Shown: piece by piece, positions 1 to 11,400 of the stretch
How the letters are laid out: each line of letters opens with the position of its first letter
How positions within the stretch are numbered: position 1 is the stretch's first letter
From: Crotophaga sulcirostris
Lineage: Eukaryota; Chordata; Aves; Cuculiformes; Crotophagidae
Direction of reading: 5' to 3'
DNA length: 64,000 nt
NCBI GenBank assembly: GCA_013397455.1
Contig: VYZB01000144.1
Location: forward strand, 798,780-862,779
Translations under genes and position numbers: made by a program
Notes under the pieces: generated by a model
The model's input: only the letters and a program-made list of their open reading frames with translations
Told to the model about the DNA's origin: nothing
Databases searched by the model: none

Positions 1-453
1 GATCTCTCGGTCGTTCTGCAGGTGCTGCATGATTGCACCCAGTATTATCCGCTCCATAATCTTACCTGGGACCGAGGTCAGGCTGACAGGTCTGTAATTA
101 CCTGGATCATCCTTACGGCCCTTCTTGTGGATGGCCGTCACATTGGCCAACTTCTAGTCTTCCGGGACCTCTCCGGTGAGCCAGGACTGTTGAAAGATGA
201 TGGAGAGCGGCTTAGCAAGCTCATCCGCCAGCTCTCTCATCACCCTAGGATGGATCCCATCTGGCCCCATAGACTTATGAGGGTCCAAGCGGCTCAGCAG
301 ATCTCTAACTTCCTCCTCATGGATTGCAGGAGGGCCATATTGCTCCCTGCTCAGCAATACCCAAAATGTTGGTGTGTTGTCAACACCGTTAGTCACGGAT
401 CCAAGCACACCACCATACAGGGTGCTATGAAGAAAGGTAACTCTTCTTAACTA
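1..453 (-). mobile_element. CR1 LINE fragment, reverse-transcriptase part of ORF2, decayed
   Basis: The minus strand reads a typical CR1 reverse-transcriptase stretch: HKSMGPDGIHPRV (about 285-247), then KPLSIIFQQSWLTGEVPED, then KKGRKDDPGNYRPVSLTSVP (about 126-67). A stop codon replaces the usual tryptophan after GEVPED near 165, so the copy is dead. The element runs off the left edge, so its 3' end is not seen. Its right boundary is approximate, set where recognisable frame stops. CR1 is the dominant LINE of birds. Confidence 0.9.
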
Positions 454-1292
454 GACCAATATAGCTTGTCAGAGTAAGACCCCTTACTAATCTATCACAT
501 CTATCAGTCTGAGTCATCACTGGTTAGATGATCTTCAGCCAATGTGGCTAATCTTGGTTCCAGTCTCACCCTGAGGCTACTGCTTGAGCTAGAGCCATAC
601 ATTCACATACTGTTAATCAAGGACATCCCTCCAGTTTAACCAGCTACACAGTGTAATGCCTTTTTTACGACACCTATACCTGTCATGGCCTTCTGCTGTG
701 GAATGAAGCCTTCCATGGCAGTGACTTGATCTCTTCTCTGCTGGGCTGCATCTTCAGCCTTGGTTGTCTTCACAGTGGTCTTGTTAACTGCAGATGCCAT
801 CAATTTCTCTGTCCGTCTGCCTTTATTACAGAGCTCATCTTGCACTGGGCTGTGTGGTGTGGGGGAACAACTCCTGTCTAGCACTATTGTGATTACAGTT
901 ACCAGACTTGCATGGATCCTGCTCTTGCCATGTGTCTCCATCCCAGTCCGCCACACTTGCCCATTTCTCCTTAAAACAGATGTTTAGCCCTTCCTTCTTC
1001 TCCTACATTTTCCTCCCCACTGTCACGGTCTTCGTAGCATCAGACACACCCTGTGTCGGTCAAACTTTGAACTTCTTTCTTCAGTTCTGTTTAATCAAGG
1101 CTCAGTGCCACCTTTCACGCCTCAGTCCCAACGTTTCCTCCACAAACTCTTTGATCCTTTTCTCAGCCCCTTGGCAGACAGCCAGCGATGCCCAAGTGCA
1201 TCATACTTTGCCCTTCCTCAGGTGCGTGCTTCCTCACTGTTTTACACTGCCTTTTTGTATTAGAGAGTTTGAGGGGAAATCCATTTTCTATG
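454..1292. other. Intergenic stretch, nothing recognised
   Basis: Unique-looking sequence between the CR1 fragment and the LTR. The longest open frame is 106 codons on the minus strand (636-956). It has no family signature I recognise, no splice context and no repeat name I can support. Confidence 0.5.
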
Positions 1293-1855
1293 TGTGCCAG
1301 TTTTGGCTGGGATAGAGTTAATTTTCTTCATAGCTGCTGGTATAGAGCTGTGTTTTGGATTTTTTCTGGAAATGGTGTTGATAACACAGGGATGTTTTCA
1401 TTATTGCTGAGCAGCGCTTACACAGAGTCAAGGCCTTTTCTGCTTCTCAACACCCCACCAGTGGGTAGGCTGGGAGGGGACACAGCTGGAACAGCTGACT
1501 CCAACTGACCAAAGGGATATTCCATACCATATGGCATCAAGCTCTCAGCAGTAAAACTGGGGGGAGGTTTGTGAGGAAGCCGCTGTTCAGGGTCTGGCTG
1601 GGCATCTGCCAGCTGGTGATGAGCAATTGTTTTCATTTGTCTTGTCTCTCTTGGGTTTCGTTTTCCTTTCGCTTTGTTATTATTTTTTTCCTCACTTTTT
1701 TGTGTTATTATTTCTTTTTCATTATGAAACTGTTTTTCTCTCAACCCACAAGTTTCTCACTTTTACCCTTCTGATTCTTGCCCTGCCCCACCAGCAGGGG
1801 GAGGGGAGCGAGAGCTGTGTGGTGCTTAATTGCAGGCGGGGGTCAAACCACACCA
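1293..1855 (+). mobile_element. Probable solo LTR of an avian ERVL-like endogenous retrovirus
   Basis: The sequence follows the familiar bird LTR pattern. It starts TG with CAGTTTTGGCTGGGATAGAG, has CCAAAGGGATATTCCATACC in the middle (about 1511-1530), a T-rich R/U5 part with ATTATGAAACTGTTTTTCTC (about 1721-1740), and a G-rich 3' end finishing CACACCA. The ends are TG and CA. The flanks ctatg (1288-1292) and ccatg (1856-1860) match at 4 of 5 bases, as expected for an aged 5-bp target-site duplication. No gag, pol or env frame is attached on either side, so it looks like a solo LTR left by recombination. The family name is from memory of bird repeats and not a database hit. Confidence 0.75.
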
Positions 1856-4800
1856 CCATGGATTCAGTCCCTATTGGATCACTACTTTCCACAAGCTCAC
1901 ACTGTGTTGACATGCCTTTGTTCTTGCAGATGAGATTTGTAATTTTTGAGATCTCAGCACAAACTCATTCTCTCTGTCACAGATCTCTTTTTAGCCCAGG
2001 TGTACCCTGTCCAGTTGCTCTTCCATTCCTGCTTTAGTGCTGAAGATACCTGCCACATCCACCAGTTTGCATCTAAATTTACTCTGCCTAAGTACAGGAT
2101 CCGTGACCTTATTATATGGGAAAGGTAGAGCAGAAAATGTGTGCGCTGTTGGCTCCCTAAAATTTTGATTTACTTGATACTTTACATGTCACCGGGTTAT
2201 TTTTTTTAACTATGTGATTGAAGAGTCTGTAGTAGCAAAACGTGGATCAAAAAGCAGTGCTCTTCCTGTACTGAAGGGTTGGGGAACCTGCTGGCACTTA
2301 AAAAGTGGTGCTGATCAGGCATCGTGTCCTCACCTGGAGTTAATGCTGGAGCATTCCCTCCCTGTTATTACTTCTTCGCTGTTCTTGTAGGGGTCTATTT
2401 GACCATCTTTTATACCTTGTAATTCTCTGCATTTTCACCACATATGGGAAGTTTCAAATGTCTTCTTTCTTCCATGTTTGTGCCCAGAACCTTGTTCTTC
2501 CTGACCCCATTGGACAATATTCCTCAATGGATTCTGCTCCTAGAAACAAAGCACTTTTCTCAGCACTTTTTCTTGACCTTGGTAAACCTAGATATTACTA
2601 CCTTTCTTCAAAGATGATCCATTCTGATAAGAAATTTTCAACCTGACCCTAAAAAAGGAGTTGGCATTAGAGAAAGGATTATCCTTCCACTTCTCTGTGA
2701 AACTATAACCTGGGAAAGAGATGGTACGGAAGAGCAATCTGAAAGAAGCAAAATATATGATCCAGCTGATAGCTGAATGTAAGAACAGTGCCTTCAGTTG
2801 GTCACATCTTCAGCAGAATGAAATACTCGTTTTGAATATGAACTAAATTAGCCTTTGTCACCAGAATACTTTCCATCAAAGACTGCACTGCCTCTAGAAG
2901 TGCAAAGGTCAATAGAAAAGAGCAGCTTTTTAAAAAAGATTGTTGCCATCTCAGAATGGCTGTAGGTGATTATCAGAAGACTCCAATCCTTTCTCAATTT
3001 GTGGGATAGAAAACGAGAAAGTCTGAGGGACTTGTTTGGCACTCCAGCTAGAGGTATTTATAGCCAATAATTTTAAAAAAACCAGCATAACCATAGAACA
3101 CTTTATTCTTTTCCCCACTCCCATACCCAAGAGGGGAATCATGTTCCTGTTCCCTTTTTAGCAAGCAATAGCTGCTTCTTCTTCTGTGAAGTGACAGGTT
3201 GAAGAAAGCAGTAATAAATGACATGAGTGCTTACAGAGCCTTGTATCTTCAAATCTGCTTTTCAAGCTGCTGTTCAGTGGAGGTTTTTGATAATAAGCAA
3301 ACAGATGTATAATGTTCTAGTGATCTTTGCACATTTGGCATAACTAAAGAGGATCAGAGGTAGCCTGTGTAAGGCTGTAGAGCAATGCTTACTGTGTTCT
3401 GAGGACAATGGAATCAAGGTCTGTGATTGGCATTTTTTTCAGGTTGCACGCTCCTCTGACACTGATCTTCTGAGATCCCCAGGTTTAAGAAATCAGTGTC
3501 AGCTTGAAACAACACAAATTCTGGGATCAAGGGTTGTAGTTTGTTTGTGTTTTTTTTTTCCCAAAGTATCTTGGTACAACTTCTGGGATGGCAGTGAGGG
3601 TGAAGATAACTAATTTTTCATCAAGGAAGCTGACGAAGGGTTTGTTGGTTTTACCAAATAGAACACTGCTTGTTCCTTCCTGTTCTCATGGTCAGGACAA
3701 GGCAAATGAAATGTCTACTTATAATGGAGGCTAAAGGGCAGATACAGCAAAATCTGAGAATTTCAGTATAGAAAACGCAAATTGCCTAGTCCAGCTGGAA
3801 ACGTAGAGGCTATGCTCCAGTAGATCCTGTGGAAGTCAGTCCAAACTAGGTATCTATGACAACTCTTTGAGGTGAAGCTTGCAAGCAATGTGGATGGGAG
3901 GTTGCAGGGCAGCAAGGAGGCAAACTGTGCTGGATAGCTGCTGCGAGGCATTGAGCAATACACAGCACCAAGCTGGAGCTGTGCCAGGCCTCATGTTCTG
4001 AATGAAGACTGTAGCTGCACTTCCGAAGTCTATGCTCAAGGGCTCTTTCTTCAATGGCCGAGTGGTTAGCTGGATCACAGCATGCAGATGAACCACGGCA
4101 AAGAAACATCTTCCTGGCTTTAGGCTGCTTGACACAGACTGTCTTGCACCTAGAGATTGCTAGAGGCAATTAATCCCTAATAGAAACGTTCAAAGTGAAC
4201 TCTGAATTCAAAGTCCAAAATAAGACAGCCCATGAGAACTTGCAGGCATGCAATATTCCATTACTGCAAGAACAGAAGGACAAATCACCATAAAGATAAC
4301 CATCAAAAAGCTCTGTTAATAAGCATTGTGGAGCTGTAGATGACTAAGGAGAAAATTAGGGGCCAGAAATTGAGATGCTGGTACATCCTATATCCAAATC
4401 ATCTTGCTAGAAGTTTTATAGGTACCATATGACAGGGACAGACTATTGCCAACCAGAAAGCTGGGAGAGAAGCTATCCTATTCTTTAAATAAAAAAGAGG
4501 TAGACTATGTAAGCCAGAATTCCCCAGTGTAGAAGTGTTTGTCTTTTGATTCTGAAGTATTTTGTCCCTTTTGATGCAGCTATACTCATCAGGGTGGGGT
4601 TAGGATAAAAAAAAAGGCAATACAGGATTTTGTCTGACTTGATATTAAAAGGGAGCGGTAAGAATTGCCTAGAGGAAAAACTGGAGCAAAGTGATTTGTT
4701 CCAGATATCCTTAAGAAGGAACAGTAGTATTTAAGGCACATGGATGAAAACATGGGAGACATCACAGTTTCCCCTCTGTGCTAAGAAATGCTTATGTGTT

Positions 4801-7800
4801 TATTACCACTGGAACAGTGCATTGATCCTCACAGATACAGAACCAAACCTCTCCTAGTGAAAGTGGGGAAGCAGTCAGAGACTGTCATTGGGCTTCTGGG
4901 AAAGCTGGGCTCTTTCTGTCTTTATTTTCTCAGCTCCTACAGCTAGATCTATTCACTCAGTTTTACACAGAACTCTCATGAAAGCCTGATTAGTCTGTAA
5001 GAGGCCAGGGGGAAAGATTCTGTGCTGATCCTGGGTATCCTCCTAGGATCCAAAATAATGCAGATGAAAAGGAACCTTATGATATTGAAAAACCATAAGC
5101 TGTAACGTAAAGAGGACTGGCATTACTAATAAATGATCATGTTTCACTTCCTCAACTTGAGATTCATCTTCTGATGGAAAAACTGGAAAACATGATATTT
5201 AAAAGCAGACAAATTACAGACTTATCTGTCTTAATGCCTTTGAGCTGTAGATACTGCAGCTGACAACTACTGGATTATAATGCTGTACCAAAAGGGAACA
5301 CAGTTTTGCTGAGTCCATCTATCAGCAACATACACAGCATCTGCTCTAGCAGTGACAAAAGTAGAGAAGAGCAGGCTTGTGCTGGTAAGAAAACTGGTAC
5401 ACTGCTTCCCATTTTGCAATTCTGTTAGTCCTACAGCTTCAGGGGAAAAGAACATGTTCTTGGAGAACATGGCCAGCAGCAGGCGAAGATGAGCAGGAAA
5501 TTGCATGGTAAGGAACTGGAAGAACTGTGTGGGAGTACAGCATGGTCTCCACAGCACAAGCCAAGAGGAGCTGAGCCACAGGCTGTGTGAACCCACAGTA
5601 AGTGCCAGCAGCTGCCTTTCTTCACTCATGTCCTTAGAGAATCATGATTGCAACATTAGTACACACTACTAGGTACCGTGCAAGAGTAACCTCCGGAAGT
5701 ATATGATTATTTTCCTATAAACAACCCTCACCAGCCCCCAAATCACTAATCTTTTAACTGCCAAAGCCATTTCAAGCCTAATGAAGACGAGAATGTGAGG
5801 TGGTCACCAAGTTGGTTACAATAGATAACCTTATCAGAAGTGAGGAAGTTCTATTCAAGAGTTTGAGAGTTAGTGAAGATCACAGATGCCGATAATCCAG
5901 CATGAGCTGCAACACATTCAATTAAATGGTATATACAGAAAGTTTTTCTTCAGTTTTTTTCTTCTTGTCTTTCTTCTTCTTATCTTTCTTCTTTATTTCT
6001 GTATTTCTGTTTTAAGGTGATGTGATTTCCACAACTAGAAAGTGAAAACATTTCATTTAGTATCTCCAAAGCCACACTGCTTACACAGATTTTTAACATC
6101 TTTCCAACAACAAAAGGTAACTCTGCATCCCGTATTCCAAGTCTTTTATTTGGAAATGGAATGCATGAAACAATGACTTGAACAGGAAAGTCTCGCTAAT
6201 TTTAAAGACTTAAAATGTTCTAATTTTATATTCTTTATGTCTACTGTATATGATATTATGAGGTCATTGTCATCAGAAATGCAAGACAGAAGATAAACAA
6301 ACTCACAGTACATAAAGGTGCAAGAGTGATTATTCAACAGTTCCATATAAAAAAAAAAGTGTGATGAAACATTAGAAATACCCAAATATGGTATCCTGGA
6401 CTTTTGGAAGCTATTCTAAAAGAACCAATAACTCGATTGTTTTGAAATGGCACAAAAAGGGAATCTGCTCTATGCATTATTTATATAAAGAAAATTTTTC
6501 ACACATGTACATTCAACTATTATTATTAAACAGGAGTCCCAAATTAGTTTGCCTAACAGCAAAACGCTCCCTTCAAATCCAAAACAGGTACAAGATACAG
6601 CAAACGCAGCCCAGGTTTGGCATAGACTTAGGTATGTTTTATGCCAAAATCAACAGTCCTCCTTAACTGCAGCTAAGAATGAGACCTTAATATGAACGTG
6701 AATTAAATATTTACTTTAAGACTCCTTTCCATTGCCAGTAGTACGTAAGGAGGACTTCAATATAAGAAAGAGTATAGATCACAACACAAGGACCTAGGCT
6801 CATTTCTGTATCTTTTTGGGACCCAAGTATTTATATGTTCAGACTTCTTCAGTATCAGAACTGGATAAAATCTGCTTTATAAAGTAGTTAGACTATAGGG
6901 AATAGAGCTGTATCATTCAAGGTTATTCAATTAATATTTTCAATCAATGACAAATTGAAGTTAAATAGCCTTGCACAAACAACATGCAGTTTAATAAAAA
7001 CTTAAATAAAATCGTTAGGGTTAATTTGTAAACTTACCAACCAAGGCAATACTAGAATTGAAAACTAGAATTGTGCCTTTTGGAATTTTTTTAAATTGCT
7101 TTTTACTTGCTGCTGTAAGGAATGCACTCTGTATTTCACTGTTAATAAGAATTTGCTTTTGAAAATCTAGAACCATGGTTTCTAGATAGAGCTGTGAGGT
7201 TTGAATTTTGATATAATAATTCAACCTGATTATTTTTACTTTGAAAGAAACAGTTAAAAATATCTGCCTTAGTGAACTGTTCACATAGAACATGGATTTT
7301 AAATTGTGTGAAAGGAACATATCTGTTCTTCAACAGGTTGTTTTTTTTTCCTCTATATCCAGGTAGTTTGTTGTACCTGTACTATATTTGAGCAAAATCA
7401 TTCTGCTTGAATGCTGTGTGTTTCTTCTTATAAATAGAATGGGGCAGGGAGGGAGAAGGGAAAGAACAAAGAATTACTCCCTTTTAAACGTGACAGAATT
7501 AGCCTAGTAGGTCACTGGGATACCACATGATGAAGAATTTAAGATGTGTTAAGAGACTTTCCTAGCACATAATGATTTGCATTATATGAGTATCTGCTAT
7601 GACAAGAGATCAGAAGGTTTGTCAACAATGCAGAAGGATTTATATAAACTTAGATACATATTGAAAGAAATCATGTTACAGTTTTTTCACATCTTCGTTC
7701 AGTTTAAGACAACCGAAACCCTCTGCCATGTTGTGGGCTAAGAACGTGGCAGAATTTGAATTTTAACAACCCCATCTCTCTCATCCTATATTTCCAACAA

Positions 7801-8352
7801 GTTTTTTTTTAAGTTGCGAACTTAAATGCCCACATACAACTTTAATCATGATTTCCAGAATCTCCATTATCTCCATTATCAAATGAGAATTTGTAATTAG
7901 CATATAATCCAATATTATGCATTTTATTTTTGACAGCCTCCAGCTTGGCAATAACGCTCAGTTCTGCTGAAACATACTGGTTTGATTTTTCACTTTTCAT
8001 AACCTACTGGCAGGGGTGCCACACTTCCAGTTAAGTGAGTTGTCTTAAAAAATGTAGATTTAGATATTAATCGCAATGGTCAGGACACTTAGGCTTTCAC
8101 TGAAGAGAAGTTTAAAGGCAGGGAGTCTGTTTAATGACATCTGGCAGACTGCAGACCTTCGGAGGACAAAAGAGGATCTTGAAACAAGAGGATATCAAAA
8201 CTAGATTTTGGCAATATAGAAGATGTACTGTCCGTGTAGTTCTGTCATAAGCTTTAAAAATACTCTTATTAAATAAGTTTTTCCTTCCATAAGACAAGAT
8301 AATACATGAAGTCAGTAAGAGTCCAGGGGTCAGTATCTTCTTAAATTCTTAG
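1856..8352. other. Intergenic DNA left of CLPTM1L, including its probable 3' UTR
   Basis: No coding exon is recognisable here. Short open frames (for example 3846-4169 minus, 5267-5629 minus, 6388-6666 plus) lack any family motif and splice context. A pyrimidine-rich run lies at about 5946-6015. The part from 8352 leftward to about 7900 is probably the CLPTM1L 3' UTR. TERT, the next gene on this side in human, is not visible and would be expected further left. A small direct repeat of tctccattatc occurs near 7861-7881. Confidence 0.6.
7923..7928 (-). promoter_or_regulatory. Candidate CLPTM1L polyadenylation signal AATAAA
   Basis: The minus strand reads AATAAA about 425 bases after the CLPTM1L stop codon. 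It is the first exact hexamer I found downstream of the stop. No transcript evidence is available, and longer 3' UTRs are possible (another AATAAA occurs near 6147-6152). Confidence 0.4.
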
Positions 8353-8437
8353 TTATTCTCTATGAGCTTTTTTTTTTGGCTTTTCTTCATAAGATTCTCC
8401 ATACTCATTCACTCTGCTCTTATCCACAGGATAAAGC
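8353..8437 (-). CDS. CLPTM1L: CLPTM1L exon 17, C-terminus and stop
   Basis: It reads [19 protein letters not shown], then PKKKAHRE and stop TAA. The first part matches human LYPVDKRRVNEFGESYEEK. The tail differs: human ends ATRAPHTD. The three lysines come from a run of ten A (minus strand, 8377-8368), which could slip during replication or sequencing. The acceptor is TCTCCCAG. Confidence 0.94.
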
Positions 8438-11400
8438 CTGGGAGAAAAAACAAATAATCAGTTACAATATTGTGTGCTACCTGGAGGAATTAAACAGTCC
8501 TGTGCTACTTAATTTTAAAAGTGAATTTCTTTCTCGTCATATTCTCTATTCCCATTTGTGGCAAAAACCACGTGAGTTTTAAAGAGTAGCTACAGATCCA
8601 TCAGTTTCTTCACATTAAGGCTTAACCAGCTGTCTCATACCAGGGTCTCTTAAGAGATGTTTTAGCTTTCCCAAAGCATGGCTGGAATATTTCTCAAGCA
8701 ATCCAGGACACTTCTCAAACTTGAAATCAATGTTCAGCCCCTATCAGGAGTTGTTGAGCTCTTAACTTCTACAAAAATACCTTGGAAGGCAACATGTTTT
8801 CCTACACTTATATGTGATTATATAAACCTAAAACTGAAGTTCACATTTGCTATTAATGATTAGATGTAGGCATCCATATAACTTGCAAATGTAAAACTAC
8901 CTGCTGAAAAGGAGGACTGTTGTTTTGGGAAGGGAGAACAGGTAACTGCCAAAAATTCTGAGTGCTGTGAGAAGAGGAATTTCTTGACTACTCTCTTATT
9001 ATGCTAAAAAGGGTCCAGGAATGCTGTTAGTTACGGGAAAGCACTTTTGTTCCTCTTACTTGTACTGAGCTTTCCTTTTCAGGGTCCTCTGCATAACATT
9101 CCCTTCACTAGGTATATATACAACTACCATTATCCAGATCATCCTATATTTTCCTATAGTATAAAAATTCTACTTGAAGTCTATCCCAAACTATTTCATA
9201 GTTCTTTATAGCAATAAGTCTGCAACTGTCTACAGCATTGTAAAAACTCTTAAGATAGATTAAAGAAAGGCATACCATCTTTGGTAAAGATAGACCAGGA
9301 ACACAACATCATCTCTAAAGCATGCCAGCCTATGAGATGTTGGCATAGTGATGATAAAAGCAAATATATCATCAATAAAGGTGTTGAATGCCTAAAAATA
9401 AAAGAAAAAGTATATTTCAGTTAGCTGTGAAGAAAGGAAGTCATCTGTCATACAAAGTTACAGGAAACAAGCTTCCTAGAACTATATTTCTCAGTATGAA
9501 TAAAGACTACTTTCATATTTATAACAGTACTTAAGGTTTATGCTGCAAAATTAATCAATGCAAACTTCAAAGTGCTTTCTTTTAATGAAGACCTTACTGT
9601 CTACTCCAGACCACACAATTATATTTACAAGTAAAAAGGAAGTAGGACTACTTCATGGAAGTGAGAGTATTGTCATGTGAGGGGAAAAACATGGATTCAA
9701 CTTCAGTGAAACCTTTAAAAGAAACTGGCAAAAAAACTTATTTAGACATTACTCAAATGATTTAAGATTTAAAAAATGTAAGTTCACTTTCATTTTCTGT
9801 GGGAATTTCAAATTTGTGTAAAAACTTGTTAATTTACTGCTCTTACAGCCTTGGAAAGATTTGAAAATATTTTCAGTGCTCTTCTGGAAGTAATTATTCA
9901 CCCCTTATCAGAGACATAATTTTCTAAAACCATTTTTACCTAACTAAGCATACTATAGGTTCTGCTTCTGAAGCAATAACGCAGTATTTTCTCACTAATT
10001 TTTCCTGATTGAGAAAGTTTAAATTCCAAGACATCTGCTGGGAAAGCATCACAAACAGGCTCTGAGCATGCAAATACAACAGTATTTTGTCAGACAAGGT
10101 AAAGAAAGTAAACAGAAGGACAATTCCTCTGGATATGGCTCTAGCCTACAAGGGCTCTGACAAGAAATCAGCTCTTGCAGTGCCTTCTCCAGTACTCATT
10201 ATATGGTGCAATAAACTGTTTCAATTCACTAAAAAAAGCAGGAACCAAATCCAGCAACGAATATTCACTGTTGAATTAACAGAGTTAGTAACATGGCTTC
10301 TCCTTTCAGTACTACCAAGCTGTCTGTTAAACCATACCATAAGAAGGGGAGAAAATTATGTATTCTCTAAGCAGAGAAGGACTCACTCTTGAACCAAGGT
10401 TTATGTGATGAAACAAAGCATCAGCAGAAGGTGGGGGTGTTGGTCAGGAAAGAGTTCTGATTAGTTACAACAGGAAAGCTTTCTGGCAAGTCAAAACAAA
10501 TACATCAGTCTGATGAGATTGATGGCACTTCTCAAGCCTGTGCAAAGGTTTGTCATGGAACAGAAAAACAACTTGGTAAATTGGAAAAGGCAGCCTTTCC
10601 AAGTCAACACCCAAGGGAGTGATCCTACAAAGATGAAAGGAAGAAGCAGTTAAATGCTCCATCCTTCAGGCACTTAGGCAGCGCTTACAAGCCACTGAAA
10701 TTGAAGGCATCAAGGCAACCACCTACCAGTATTCAGTCTAACTAGTTTCCTTTTGACATTACCTCATTTGAAGGCACTCCTCATAAAAGTATAAAGACCA
10801 TAAAAATAAAGGTTACAGAAATTAGAGAGTTAGGCTGATCTTTGTTTTTGCCAAAGCATTCCAAAACAGGCAAGAGCTCAAATTAAGCAGAAAGAAAAAA
10901 AGAAGTTCTCTCAACAATTGCAGATGAGACCTCAGACTATTCTTTCCACTCCTCAAAGTGCAGAGAGAACAAACAACTTTAAATATCCACTAGGAAAAAG
11001 TAAATTACTCCCTCCAAAGGCCAGGAAGTTAAACATAATTGTAAACATCATATACTTCATCCACATAAGCACTTGTTGCGGACAGCCTCTGGCATCCTAA
11101 CAGGAAGCAATTAATGCTCTGTAAGATACGGCTATTCAGGAAGAAACTTCTACTGCTTTAAGGTTACTTGCTTTGACTACTGTCCCTTTGTTTTCTGACT
11201 GCTGATGTCTCTGCTCAGTTACTGTATTTTGTTGCTGAAGTAAAGTTGTGACACTACTTCACAAATATGCATTTTACTCCCTTCAATTAAGAAATACGCT
11301 GATTTGCCTAGTATACACCTTTACACAATTATCAGGAAAACAAATGACAGTACAAAAATCCTAATGACTGACAGGAGTGGGCAAGGATGGAGTCAAAATA

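Noticed and set aside
636..956. 106-codon minus frame near the left edge, considered as a retroviral or TERT remnant
   Set aside because: No TERT or retroviral motif is visible, and the overlapping plus frame is of similar quality.
3846..4169. 107-codon minus frame, cysteine- and histidine-rich
   Set aside because: Cysteine spacing fits no zinc-finger or knottin pattern, an overlapping frame is equally open, and no splice context is present.
10087..10392. 101-codon plus frame inside CLPTM1L intron 15
   Set aside because: No family similarity and no transcript-type features; it is expected by chance in a 64-kb window.
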